Positions 19,090 to 26,588 of a stretch of 28,905 nucleotides of DNA are shown here, one piece after another; the stretch's first letter is position 1; each line of letters starts with the position of its first letter. Origin of the DNA: a bacterium (lineage in GTDB: Bacteria; Gemmatimonadota; Gemmatimonadetes; Gemmatimonadales; Gemmatimonadaceae); NCBI GenBank assembly GCA_021802745.1, contig JAJZRK010000008.1, positions 1 to 28,905 on the forward strand. Reading direction: 5' to 3'. Under the pieces are notes generated by a model. The model made no database searches. It saw nothing but the letters and a program-made list of their open reading frames with translations, and was not told the DNA's origin. A program made the position numbers and the translations under genes.

Positions 19090-19167
19090 GCCGTCCGCCG
19101 CCGACGGTATCTTGTCGTCCCTGACGGAGTACGCACAAAGCGGGATACCACGCGCGTGCGCGCCGTC

Positions 19168-19173
19168 TAGATT
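19168..19173 (+). promoter_or_regulatory. -10-like box (TAGATT) seven bases before the hemerythrin gene
   Basis: TAGATT, then TCGAGGC, then the ATG at 19181. The spacing places transcription start at or next to the start codon. Confidence 0.35.
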
Positions 19174-19180
19174 TCGAGGC

Positions 19181-19582
19181 ATGCAGTGGAACGAATCCTA
19201 CGCGACTGGCTTCCCGCAGATTGATGATCAGCACAAGTCGCTCTTCAAGGCGGTGGCCGCCCTGGCCACCGCCGTGGAGCGCGGTGACAGGGCGAGCGAG
19301 TACCTCCGTTTGCTCAGTTCTCTCGATCGCTACTGTCGCGAGCACTTCTCGTTCGAAGAGGGCTGCATGGAGCGGTGTCGGTGCCCTTCGGCGCTCACCA
19401 ACAAGCAACAGCACGAGGGGCTCCTGCAGCTGCTCGGCGAGCATCGCCAGCTCCACGCCCGGCATGGGTACGACGAGCACGATGCGCAGCTCCTCGTGAA
19501 TGCCCTGCATCACTGGCTCCGCAGCCACATTGGCCGGGTGGACCGCGAGCTGCGGCTCTGCGTCAAGACACCGCCAACCTGA
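19181..19582 (+). CDS. Bacteriohemerythrin, single-domain
   Basis: Oxygen-binding di-iron protein of 133 residues, the normal size for a stand-alone domain. Starting at MQWNESYATGFPQIDDQHK it shows the expected ligand set: His in DDQHK, His and Glu in REHFSFEE, His in KQQHEGLL, and the paired His and final Asp in HHWLRSHIGRVD. An upstream in-frame start at 19112 would add 23 unrelated residues and run through the -10-like box, so 19181 is preferred. Likely roles are oxygen storage, delivery or sensing. It has no fused signalling domain. Confidence 0.92.
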   Translation: MQWNESYATGFPQIDDQHKSLFKAVAALATAVERGDRASEYLRLLSSLDRYCREHFSFEEGCMERCRCPSALTNKQQHEGLLQLLGEHRQLHARHGYDEHDAQLLVNALHHWLRSHIGRVDRELRLCVKTPPT

Positions 19583-19663
19583 CCCACTCCCGCGGCGGAC
19601 GTGCCACGGATACTAATTCAGGACGCCGTCCGGCGCGCGACCGCGCGGCCGATGGTTCGCGTC

Positions 19664-19669
19664 CATTGT
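19664..19669 (+). promoter_or_regulatory. -10-like box (CATTGT) seven bases before the FmdB-type gene
   Basis: CATTGT, then CCCCGCC, then the ATG at 19677. The seven-base gap is identical in sequence to the one before the HupE-like gene at 11975. Confidence 0.3.
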
Positions 19670-19676
19670 CCCCGCC

Positions 19677-19892
19677 ATGCCCAGTTACGAGTACCTCTGC
19701 CTCAACTGCGACGCACCCTATGAGGTGCGGCTTTCAATGTCCGCGTATGCGGCCGGCGAGGGGAAGAAATGCCCCGCCTGTGGTTCGCCGAACGTCGAGC
19801 GCCAGATCACCGGGTGCGGCGTGCTGACCGGGAGCCGGTCGGGCTCGGCAAGCAGCGGCTCCTCGTGCGGCGGGAGCAGCGGCTTCACCTGA
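19677..19892 (+). CDS. FmdB-family zinc-ribbon protein
   Basis: Small protein of 71 residues. MPSYEYLCLNCDAPYEV followed by KKCPACGSPNVERQITG gives the two CxxC pairs of the FmdB-type zinc ribbon. The tail is a Gly/Ser-rich low-complexity stretch. Full length for the family. The family is widespread and is named after a putative regulator of formamidase and methanol/formate genes; its real role is unsettled. Confidence 0.9.
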   Translation: MPSYEYLCLNCDAPYEVRLSMSAYAAGEGKKCPACGSPNVERQITGCGVLTGSRSGSASSGSSCGGSSGFT

Positions 19893-19939
19893 GCCTCCTG
19901 ACGCGCCGCCCCGGGTGGGCGGAACGTACGCGCCGGGCG

Positions 19940-22690
19940 TTACCGGCCGAGCCAGTAGTTCACTTTCACGAGAAAGACGTTGTCGGCCGGGTCGCGCCAC
20001 AACGCAGACTGGTCGCGCCCGAAGTCGAGCGACCCGTCGCCACTCGAGCCCGAGCGCTGCTGCGTCCATGCGAAATAGACGGTGGAGCCCGGCCGGTATT
20101 CCCAGCGCACCACGGCCGTGCCGCGCAGCGACCGCGCCGAGAAGTTCGGATCGCCGAAGCTGAATGACGCGGCGGGCCCGGCGCCGTCGGGGTCCACGGT
20201 GTACGTGCCCGACGCGCTGCGCGCGATCGTCCCGATGTCGCGCCCGTAGTCCAGCTTCCGGAGCAGGCGCGGCGCGGCAAACTCCCGGAAGCGCTGGTAG
20301 TCGCCGCTCGCGAAGAACGGTTGGGCATACAGCTGCAGCGTGAGCGTGGGAGTGAAGGTCCAGTTGATGCGCGTCTCCAGCGACAGCGTGCGCGTGCGGA
20401 TGAACCCGAACACGTAGCGCTTGCCCCCGAACGCCGCGGCGGTCGGGTCGGTCACCGTCGTGACGTACTGGGCGCCGTCCTCGGACTCCGCGTACGACGG
20501 GGCGAGCTGGACGTACAGGCTTGGCATCGGCTTCAGCGCCATGCCCGGCTGCCACTGCCGCGTGTGCGTCTTCTCGTCGAGTCCGCCGGCGAAATTCGCC
20601 GTGAAGTCGAACACCGCAAACCGCCGCGGATCGGTGGAGAGCTGCAGATGCACGAAGTTGTAGCCGTCGCTCTTCAGCACCGGCCCGCCGCGGGCCAGCC
20701 GGTCGTCGTCCACCGTGGCGTTGTGAATGTAGAACGTGCGGATGCGCCAGTAGTTCGGCAGCTCCATGCCGAGGTAGGACGTCAGGTCCTGGAAGTTGCG
20801 CCGCCCGTCCCAGTCGAACTGCTGGTTCATCCCCGCCGACATGAAGACGTTGCGGTACCACGACGTGGGCTTCACCCACTGCCGCACGATGTTGCCGTTC
20901 ATCCACCGGTATGCAGTGCGCGACACGTATGAGGCGTCGTTCACCTCAAAGCCGGGGCTGCGCCAGCTCTGCGCCAGTTCCCACAGCCAGTTGCCGTTCT
21001 CCTTGGCGACGCGCGTGTACAGTCCCCAGCCGCGCATGACCGTCGCCGTGGTGTCGTACCGCGCGCCAAAGAACCCGCCGTCAATCACCCGGCGGTCGGG
21101 GCGCTGGTAGTAGTGCGTGCTCGACCGCTGGGTGAGCGCCATCGCCTCCGCGGTGCCGCCCACGTCGGACGCCACCATCGTCCCCATCCAGCGGTACTCG
21201 CGGTTCTTCCAGGTGTGCATCCAGTCCACGCCGGCCACGGTGGCGCGGTCGCGCAGCCGGCTGGCGGCGATCGCGTCGCCGCCGAGCCGCCGCAGCGTGG
21301 AGGTCACGATGCCGCCGAACGTCGTCGCCCCCTCGTGAAAGTCCTTCTTCACGCGGCCGACGAAGTAATTCGTCATGGGTTCCACGAGCTGGCGCGATTC
21401 GGCGATGCCCGCACCCCGGACGAAGGTGCCCGACTCGCGATTCGTCAGCGCGTCGAGAATGCCAACGGAGTAGCCCTTGCTCGTCCGTCCCGTCACCTTG
21501 GCCGCGCCAAGGATCGCCGTGTTGTCGGGAATGTCGGCGTAGGCGGCCTCGCCATTCACGTGGTCCGCCAGCTGCGGCGGACGTCCGATGCGCCGCGAGT
21601 AGAAGGCGCCGAGCCCGGACACATTGTCGCAGAAGTAGCAGCTCATGCCGCCAAAGCTGAACGCACTGCTCCCCGCCACGAAGAAGGGGCGCTTCTCGTC
21701 ATAGTAGGTTTCGGAGGCCGACAGGTTCAGCACCGACGGATCCACCTCGACCTGGCCGAAGTCCGGGTTCACGGTGGCGTCCAGCGTCAGGTTGCTGGTG
21801 AGCAGGTACTTGAGGTCGCCGCCCACGCTGACGCGCCCTTCACGGCCCGAGTGGAACGGATCGCCCGGCGCCGCCGGCTTGCTTTGCGCGCGCGCCACCG
21901 TGTACGGCATGACCTCGAGGCGCCGCGGCTGATGGCCGGTCGCGATGCCATCGAGATGGCCATAGTAGGCGGGGCCGGAGCTCTCGTTCTGCTTGCGGAA
22001 CGACCACATGTCGCGCTCGTTCAGCCGGTCCACGTAGCGCCAGAGCTGCAGCCCCCACGTCTGCACCGAGTCGCGCGAAAAGCGGAGCTGCGAGTACGGA
22101 ATCCGCACCTCGGCGGTCCAGCCCCCGTCGTCCACTTGCGTGGCCGCTTCCCACACCGGGTCCCACGAGTCATCGCCGTTGAATGCCTCGCCGCGCACAC
22201 CCGCCGGGTTGATCTCGAACAGCGCCTGGTCGAGGTGATTGTGAAACGGGTCGAGCACGATGACGAGCTTGTCCGACGTGAGCGAGTTGAACGCGCCGTT
22301 GTTGCCGTTGCCGTCGAGCAACTGGTCGCGTCGCGCCCGCGGCGCACGCACACCGGCGCGCCCCTGCGGGTCGCCCAGCCGGGCGCCGATGTAGAGCGCG
22401 CGGTCGTCGTAGAGAATGCGGATTTCGGTGGGGAGCGATGCCGGCGCCCCTTCACTCGGCTGGTACTGTCGCAGCGCCGTGATGGGCGTCGCCGCACGCC
22501 AGGCCGCGTCGTCGAGCCGGCCATCAACGGCAATGGGCGACGAACGGTGCACGGCCATCGTGCGCGGTATCGCGCGGGCCGCCGAATCGCCGGCCGGACC
22601 TTGCGCACCGAGCGCCGCGGTCGTTGTGCCAAGAATGAGCAGAGCAAACCGCGCGCGACGCGCGGCGAGTCGGACCGTCGGGTGAGTCAT
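19940..22690 (-). CDS. CBM9-like/DUF5916 outer-membrane beta-barrel protein
   Basis: Large exported protein of 916 residues. The ATG at 22690 begins a signal peptide ending LGAQ (about residue 30). Residues ~45-230 form a CBM9-like beta-sandwich (SPIAVDGRLDDAAWRAA, TEIRILYDDRALYIGARLGD, LVIVLDPFHNH). The rest is the DUF5916 region with many alternating aromatic/polar strands, typical of an outer-membrane barrel, including NPDFGQVEVDPSVLNLS and EKRPFF. The C-terminus is YWLGR rather than a terminal Phe. The frame is open to 22813 upstream, but those residues carry no signal peptide. Such proteins are common in Bacteroidota and Gemmatimonadota and may bind or transport glycans or peptides; function is not demonstrated. 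Confidence 0.88.
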   Translation of the reverse strand: MTHPTVRLAARRARFALLILGTTTAALGAQGPAGDSAARAIPRTMAVHRSSPIAVDGRLDDAAWRAATPITALRQYQPSEGAPASLPTEIRILYDDRALYIGARLGDPQGRAGVRAPRARRDQLLDGNGNNGAFNSLTSDKLVIVLDPFHNHLDQALFEINPAGVRGEAFNGDDSWDPVWEAATQVDDGGWTAEVRIPYSQLRFSRDSVQTWGLQLWRYVDRLNERDMWSFRKQNESSGPAYYGHLDGIATGHQPRRLEVMPYTVARAQSKPAAPGDPFHSGREGRVSVGGDLKYLLTSNLTLDATVNPDFGQVEVDPSVLNLSASETYYDEKRPFFVAGSSAFSFGGMSCYFCDNVSGLGAFYSRRIGRPPQLADHVNGEAAYADIPDNTAILGAAKVTGRTSKGYSVGILDALTNRESGTFVRGAGIAESRQLVEPMTNYFVGRVKKDFHEGATTFGGIVTSTLRRLGGDAIAASRLRDRATVAGVDWMHTWKNREYRWMGTMVASDVGGTAEAMALTQRSSTHYYQRPDRRVIDGGFFGARYDTTATVMRGWGLYTRVAKENGNWLWELAQSWRSPGFEVNDASYVSRTAYRWMNGNIVRQWVKPTSWYRNVFMSAGMNQQFDWDGRRNFQDLTSYLGMELPNYWRIRTFYIHNATVDDDRLARGGPVLKSDGYNFVHLQLSTDPRRFAVFDFTANFAGGLDEKTHTRQWQPGMALKPMPSLYVQLAPSYAESEDGAQYVTTVTDPTAAAFGGKRYVFGFIRTRTLSLETRINWTFTPTLTLQLYAQPFFASGDYQRFREFAAPRLLRKLDYGRDIGTIARSASGTYTVDPDGAGPAASFSFGDPNFSARSLRGTAVVRWEYRPGSTVYFAWTQQRSGSSGDGSLDFGRDQSALWRDPADNVFLVKVNYWLGR

Positions 22691-22910
22691 GGCAGGGCGC
22701 ACGTCAGGCGTAGGGGCGGACCAGGAGGCGAAAGGGGTCTCTTGCCTTCGACATCGCCCACCATACGGAGGGTTTGAGGAGTTGGTTCCGAAACCTCGCG
22801 CGTGTCGCTGCAATCAAACCTGCGCCTGCAGTTCGTGGGGCTGACCTACGTACCGTAGGGCGCAGGGTCCGGGCGCGACAGCCGTCAGCGACCAGTACCT
22901 GTCTCAAATA

Positions 22911-22947
22911 GCAAACGCGCCGCCGAGTGACTCGGCGGCGCGTTTGC
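22911..22947 (-). terminator. Perfect 17-bp hairpin, probable terminator of the original tRNA gene
   Basis: GCAAACGCGCCGCCGAG (22911-22927), loop TGA, CTCGGCGGCGCGTTTGC (22931-22947). On the minus strand it starts one base after the tRNA fragment's discriminator position and is followed by TATTTGAGAC, a moderately T-rich trail. It is therefore placed as the terminator of the tRNA transcript. Confidence 0.65.
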
Positions 22948-22948
22948 A

Positions 22949-22990
22949 TTGCCCCTCCAGGGCTCGAACCTGGACTCTTCTGATCCAGAG
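22949..22990 (-). other. 3' fragment of a tRNA gene (probable att site; tRNA-Gln likely)
   Basis: On the minus strand this reads anticodon loop CTCTGGA, stem half TCAGA, variable AGAGT, T arm CCAGG-TTCGAGC-CCTGG, acceptor half AGGGGCA and discriminator A, with no encoded CCA. The T arm pairs perfectly. If the loop is read as positions 32-38 the anticodon is CTG, i.e. Gln, and the U1-A72 pair implied by the acceptor also suits Gln. No matching 5' acceptor strand (TGCCCCT) occurs where it should, near 23015-23022, so the gene is truncated at the anticodon arm. A tRNA 3' fragment is the usual trace of site-specific integration by a tyrosine recombinase. Confidence 0.75.
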
Positions 22991-23405
22991 GCATGGCCCT
23001 AAGTTGTTGTATTGCAGCAGTTTGCCGCACCTTCGCAGCGAGGCGGCGCAGTTCGCTGCCCTGCTTTCAGCTGCGCTATTGCAAGCTGCATGGAAGGACG
23101 TGGGGGAGAATCTGGTGGAGCGCGATGTGAGTAGGTCTGATTAGGCGGATCGCGATATCATCTGCTTGTAGGCCGTCTCGGAACCACAGCGTGGCAGTAT
23201 CGCTCGATGGTTGCCTCACGAACGAAGCCTCGGACCTTTCTTCGGCTTGTCACATCTCCAGACCTAACGTCTGGCAAACTCCTCCGATCGCGGTAGATTC
23301 GCCCGATGAAACGGCGGCAGACGGGTGCAATCCAGCCGACTTTCCCCGGGAGCATTCCGCCGGGCTTCATTTGTTGCACCAGTTGGCGGCGCGGAGCATG
23401 CGACC
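22991..23405. other. Non-coding stretch at the element's edge
   Basis: About 415 bp without a convincing gene, between the tRNA fragment and the first element gene. It holds a small hairpin CCAGAC/GTCTGG (23258-23263 and 23269-23274). A 66-codon frame running out of the tRNA fragment (22944-23144) has no recognisable features and is not called. Composition is already closer to that of the element than to that of the chromosome. Confidence 0.5.
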
Positions 23406-23897
23406 ATGGGTGATGAAGAACAAGAGGAAGAACAGGAAGAACGTCGCGAGGACGAGAAGTTCACTCCTCCGGTATCGCTTGAAAGGCTCAGAGTAGATCT
23501 CGACGATCTGAAAGCGAACCTTGCTGAGCGAGATCGCAACTCCCTCTCGTGGGACGAAGTGCGTCATCGCGTTGACCAGATTGTGGCGCAGTCAGACTGG
23601 AAGGTCAGACAGCAAGTAGAAAAGGCCGCCGAGAAGACAATTGACGAACTCGGTTACCTCAGACCTCCCGAGATTCACCTTGCTGTCACACCGCAGCCAA
23701 ACAGGCTCCTCAAGACGCTTCTCAAGCGGATGCGGATCGCCATGTACGGCTTAAGCGCCCTCGGATACTTCACGCTCGCAAATGCGGCTGCTACGGGCGG
23801 ACATTCGGGTAGGACGCTGTTGATCGGATTACTTGCCTCGACGGTCGTCGGTCTCACTGGACTGATTGTCGAATTTTTCGAAGCACAGATCCCGTGA
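23406..23897 (+). CDS. Unknown acidic coiled-coil protein with C-terminal membrane helices
   Basis: 163 residues, not recognised. The first ~20 residues are almost all Glu/Asp/Gln. A charged helical region follows (about 25-85, SLERLRVDLDDLKANLAERD type), then a short loop and two hydrophobic helices (about 113-130 and 135-156). This suggests a cytoplasmic helical domain tethered to the membrane by a helical hairpin. The ATG at 23406 has GGAG about a dozen bases upstream; the longer in-frame version from 23325 adds sequence without features. It is followed by a second small membrane protein and is the first gene inside the element, a common place for cargo genes. Base composition is clearly less GC-rich than left of 22.95 kb. 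Confidence 0.6.
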   Translation: MGDEEQEEEQEERREDEKFTPPVSLERLRVDLDDLKANLAERDRNSLSWDEVRHRVDQIVAQSDWKVRQQVEKAAEKTIDELGYLRPPEIHLAVTPQPNRLLKTLLKRMRIAMYGLSALGYFTLANAAATGGHSGRTLLIGLLASTVVGLTGLIVEFFEAQIP

Positions 23898-23940
23898 CAC
23901 ATGAACGCAGCGTTACTCGTAGGGCGTGCAGCGAGGTTGT

Positions 23941-24264
23941 ATGACCAAATGGGCTAGACTCTTCCCACTATTTGCGCTCTTCGTTCTCCTGGAACTCTTT
24001 TTCCTTGCATCGATAGGGCCGCCGAATGCGGGCGCTACTCTCATGCTCGGATGGAGTCCGCTCAGGTTCATTGGACTACTCACATCATCGAGCGCGAGTG
24101 GGGCATCCAGCGTGAGTTCCGACGTCGCCCTGCAGGCATTCTTCTACTTCCTTCTGACGGTTGCCTTCGCGGTGCTCGTCCTTTGTACCGTAGCAGCCTT
24201 CTGGCTCCCGTATTTCCGCCTTCAGCGCGAGCGACTAATGAAGCGTGTTCATTCCTCAGAGTGA
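23941..24264 (+). CDS. Unknown small protein with two membrane helices
   Basis: 107 residues. Two strongly hydrophobic segments (about residues 7-27, LFPLFALFVLLELFFLASI, and 65-90) flank a Ser-rich loop (LLTSSSASGASSVSSD), and the C-terminus is basic. GAGG five bases before the ATG at 23941 supports this start over the in-frame GTG at 23926. It lies 43 bp after the preceding membrane-protein gene, so the two are probably expressed together. No family recognised. Confidence 0.6.
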   Translation: MTKWARLFPLFALFVLLELFFLASIGPPNAGATLMLGWSPLRFIGLLTSSSASGASSVSSDVALQAFFYFLLTVAFAVLVLCTVAAFWLPYFRLQRERLMKRVHSSE

Positions 24265-24401
24265 ACCTACTCAGCGTAGCCCTGTTCTCACCATTGCTTT
24301 TCTCAGGTGAGCAAGCAAGAATACGTGCCGCGAACGCATAACTGATTTGCGAGAACCATCAGCTCAGGCTGATGGCCGGATCGGACCGGCAGGCTTACCG
24401 C

Positions 24402-24437
24402 AAAGCCGCGCAACCTCGAAGTGAGGCGCGCGGCTTT
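24402..24437 (+). terminator. Imperfect hairpin between the membrane-protein pair and the replication-type genes
   Basis: AAAGCCGCGC (24402-24411) pairs with GCGCGGCTTT (24428-24437); CCTC and GAGG extend the stem inside. It is followed by CGTCGTTTCGGGG. It is a plausible terminator for the two upstream genes or a leader structure for the next one. Confidence 0.5.
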
Positions 24438-24456
24438 CGTCGTTTCGGGGGGTCAA

Positions 24457-24624
24457 GTGAGTTCGAAGATTGTGATTCAACCGCGGGTTCCGCGCGACAC
24501 GTACTTCCAGTTCCGGCAGCTCTGCAAGGCTCTCGACGTACCCGTTGAGAGGGCCATCGCCGGTCTGATGCAGGAAGCCTTGGACCGTGCGGGATTTCCT
24601 GTCAGGGAGGGCAACAAGGAGTAG
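24457..24624 (+). CDS. Small ribbon-helix-helix-like protein
   Basis: 55 residues from the GTG at 24457, which follows a GGGGGGT stretch. KIVIQPRVPRDTYFQFRQLC, then KALDVPVERAIAGLMQEALDR, fits a beta strand followed by two helices, as in CopG/Arc-type DNA-binding proteins. Such proteins often control copy number or excision in mobile elements. The fold is judged from pattern only. A longer frame starting at 24421 would run through the hairpin and is not preferred. Confidence 0.5.
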   Translation: MSSKIVIQPRVPRDTYFQFRQLCKALDVPVERAIAGLMQEALDRAGFPVREGNKE

Positions 24625-24768
24625 GCGCTGCCGCACCAGCGCATATGGAAGTGGCGCGAGGGACTCCGCCTGCTCATTCAGGCCTCTCGTTCGAGACATG
24701 CTAGGGTGACACGAGGTTTTTGGCGCCGCTGGAAGCAAAGTCATGTGACCACTTCGAAAGGAGGTCGC

Positions 24769-25314
24769 TTGCAGAGGGTGCGCGTGAGGGAGTTAGGCAC
24801 TGCTGTTCCAGGCAGACCTGAGAGAACTCAGATCGAGAGAACTTCTCTTCTCGTAGGGAGTGATCGTGACGAGAGCTTCGAGAGACGTAAGTATTGGGAA
24901 GCGCTCGTTGACTACATCTGGAAGATGCAGTGGCAGGTATACGTGATCGCGACGTTCAGGTGGGCCAAGAGCGCCCCAAAAGCCGATGACGCCGCCCGCG
25001 CTTTGATCGAGGAGCTGGGAGTCTATGGACTCGTGGCGAGGGGAGAGGGCTCGGTCACGAGACGCCAACACATTCACTTTCTCCTCGGTGGCGTTTGGTC
25101 ACGTCGCCTCAGAGGTCCCGTGGAGATCAAGGATGTCATCACTGCCTTCATTCAGAAGATCAGGAAGTACTGGCGACATGGCATGCTGGTGAAGGTCGAG
25201 CAGTTCGACCCGTCGAAGAGATCGACCTACCTCGTGGATCACCATGAGATCGAGATTATTGGCACGCCGAAGCGCCATCGAAGTCGACGCAACAGGTCAG
25301 CTAGTAGGCCGTAG
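24769..25314 (+). CDS. HUH-type endonuclease/replication initiator candidate
   Basis: 181 residues from a TTG at 24769 that follows AAAGGAGGT, a perfect match to the anti-Shine-Dalgarno sequence; spacing is short, so GTG 24778 or the longer start at GTG 24706 remain possible. QVYVIATFRWA (about residues 56-66), an Ala-rich helix, then HIHFLLGG (His101, His103) fits a small HUH nuclease, with strand, helix and the His-hydrophobic-His metal motif. A Tyr occurs later in STYLVDHHE (Tyr154), where rolling-circle initiators and relaxases have their nucleophile, but the usual YxxK pattern is absent. The C-terminus is a basic tail. If correct, it would nick one strand at an origin to start replication or transfer. 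Neighbours (RHH-like protein, terminase-like protein) suit a phage or satellite. Confidence 0.55.
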   Translation: MQRVRVRELGTAVPGRPERTQIERTSLLVGSDRDESFERRKYWEALVDYIWKMQWQVYVIATFRWAKSAPKADDAARALIEELGVYGLVARGEGSVTRRQHIHFLLGGVWSRRLRGPVEIKDVITAFIQKIRKYWRHGMLVKVEQFDPSKRSTYLVDHHEIEIIGTPKRHRSRRNRSASRP

Positions 25315-25339
25315 ACACCCATCATCGGAGGACGTGTAC

Positions 25340-25630
25340 ATGCTCGACAATCCGACCAGAGATTCGCTCACGAAGAGACTTGAGAAGGCTCGCGAGTTCA
25401 TTGCGACCTTCCAGCAGGAGGAAGCACAGGCTATGGCTGAACTTGGCCTCACTGGTGCTGCCGCGACGATGGCGCAGGCCTATCGGGAAGAGGATGAACG
25501 AGAGGCGGTCTTTGACCGCATGACTCCTGCCGAACGAACCCAACTCTTCATGACCAACAGAGAGGAGTGGGACCGCGTGATCGCCGCGAAGGAGGCAGCA
25601 GGTTTTCGCAAGCTGATCTTCAAACGGTGA
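25340..25630 (+). CDS. Unknown small helical protein
   Basis: 96 residues, not recognised. GGAGG eight bases before the ATG at 25340 is a clear ribosome-binding site, and the stop overlaps the GTG of the next gene. The sequence is mostly charged helix (TKRLEKAREFIATFQQEEAQ) followed by ERTQLFMTNREEWDRVIAAKE. Coupling to a terminase-small-subunit-like gene suggests a packaging or replication accessory, which is inference only. Confidence 0.65.
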   Translation: MLDNPTRDSLTKRLEKAREFIATFQQEEAQAMAELGLTGAAATMAQAYREEDEREAVFDRMTPAERTQLFMTNREEWDRVIAAKEAAGFRKLIFKR

Positions 25631-26169
25631 GCGTTGCTGTGGCGCAAGCGCGTGAAGAACCAACCGAGAGCCAGCCGAGTGCTGGCTCTCTCGCGCTAAA
25701 CCTTACCCCGAGCGAGCGTCGCTTTGCGGCGGAGTATTTCGCGGGAGAACAGGCAGGGAACGCGACCCGGGCGTACTTGGCCGTTCACCCGGGATCTTCC
25801 TACAACACGGCGTCCATCGAGGCGAGTGACCTACTGAAACAACCCAACGTTCGAACGTATCTGGAAGAACTTCACGCGAACGCGACTGCTCTAAGTGTCC
25901 AGAAGATGATCCCGTGGGTTGACCTTCTTCCGCTGGCTCAGTCCGTGATTGTTGCGACCGCACAAGGGAAGCTCCGGAATCGCATCGCGTTTGAGGCGGC
26001 TGTGTACTTAAGCAATCGTGTACTTGGCACACCAACGAACGTATCAAGCCAAGATGTTCTGATTCGCGATGAGCGCAGAATCACAGAAGCCATCAAGTCG
26101 TACGCACGACGAGTCACCGACCTTCATCGAGGACACGACCGAGAAGTGATGAGTAGAGAGGTCAAGTAG
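25627..26169 (+). CDS. Terminase small subunit-like DNA-binding protein
   Basis: 180 residues from a GTG overlapping the previous stop (GTGA). LTPSERRFAAEYFAGEQAGN, ATRAYLAVHPGSSYNTASIE and ASDLLKQPNVRTYLEEL follow the Terminase_2/small-terminase pattern (LTxxQxxFvxeYl, AxxxAxxLLxxpxV), the helix-turn-helix that recognises the packaging site. The C-terminal half (WVDLLPLAQSVI and IAFEAAVYLSNR) is helical and would form the oligomer. No large terminase follows in the window. Stand-alone small terminases occur in phage satellites, where they redirect packaging; the same fold is also used by other mobile-element proteins. Confidence 0.68.
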   Translation: MSVAVAQAREEPTESQPSAGSLALNLTPSERRFAAEYFAGEQAGNATRAYLAVHPGSSYNTASIEASDLLKQPNVRTYLEELHANATALSVQKMIPWVDLLPLAQSVIVATAQGKLRNRIAFEAAVYLSNRVLGTPTNVSSQDVLIRDERRITEAIKSYARRVTDLHRGHDREVMSREVK

Positions 26170-26264
26170 TTGTCCGTTCGGCCCCCGAGAGGGTGTGTCC
26201 GTCTTGGCGTTGGGGGGCCGATCAACCCATCCCCAAGACGATCCCTGTAGTTGACGAGGCGCCA

Positions 26265-26588
26265 ATGACAGAAACCGCTTGGACCATCGAAGGGTCGAAC
26301 GAATCTCACGAGGATGCGCTGCACCGACTCGCGGCAGCGGGAGCGCTATGCGCCGTCTGCGGTGGGCTCTGCGTGCCCAACATCGCAACGGCGATCATCA
26401 TCCTGCAGACGCAGAAACTGACCGGGACTTCAGTCCCTTGGTGTGCCTGTGTGGATTGTCCTTCGTGTGGCGCGTTCAAGGGGGCGCTAAGGGCCGTCGT
26501 CGACTCGGTACGAGCCGCGCGGCGTCAAAGCGACCTCGGCAACCTCGCCAGACGAGAAATCGCGCCAGCGGCCCCCAGAGAAGGGTGA
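26265..26588 (+). CDS. Unknown cysteine-rich (zinc-binding candidate) protein
   Basis: 107 residues. CAVCGGLC and then CACVDCPSCG supply seven Cys residues in CxxC-type pairs, compatible with one or two zinc sites, around a hydrophobic stretch (IATAIIILQTQKL). GAGG six bases before the ATG at 26265 supports that start. The C-terminal part is basic. It is the last gene of the + strand series and no family is recognised. Confidence 0.5.
   Translation: MTETAWTIEGSNESHEDALHRLAAAGALCAVCGGLCVPNIATAIIILQTQKLTGTSVPWCACVDCPSCGAFKGALRAVVDSVRAARRQSDLGNLARREIAPAAPREG

Noticed and set aside
16903..19182. 759-codon minus-strand open frame opposite the prolyl oligopeptidase
   Set aside because: Antisense frame with no domain, Arg/His/Val-biased composition; it is open because of the GC-rich third positions of the real S9A gene.
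21113..22777. 554-codon + strand open frame opposite the DUF5916 gene
   Set aside because: No start signal, Arg/His-rich mirror frame without recognisable features.
22845..22859. Short palindrome CCTACG-TAC-CGTAGG upstream of the DUF5916 gene
   Set aside because: Six-base arms in GC-rich sequence are expected often by chance; no further support for an operator.
22949..23022. Complete tRNA gene
   Set aside because: The T arm and 3' acceptor half are good, but there is no D arm and no 5' strand able to pair with AGGGGCA; only a 3' fragment is present.
22944..23144. 66-codon + strand frame running from the tRNA fragment into the element
   Set aside because: It begins inside the antisense of the tRNA remnant, has no ribosome-binding site and no recognisable sequence; a decayed integrase C-terminus was considered but nothing supports it.
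23158..23379. 73-codon minus-strand frame at the element's edge
   Set aside because: No features and no start signal; chance open frame.
24364..24744. 126-codon minus-strand frame opposite the RHH-like gene
   Set aside because: Runs through a hairpin and has no motif; the + strand frame has the better protein pattern and start.
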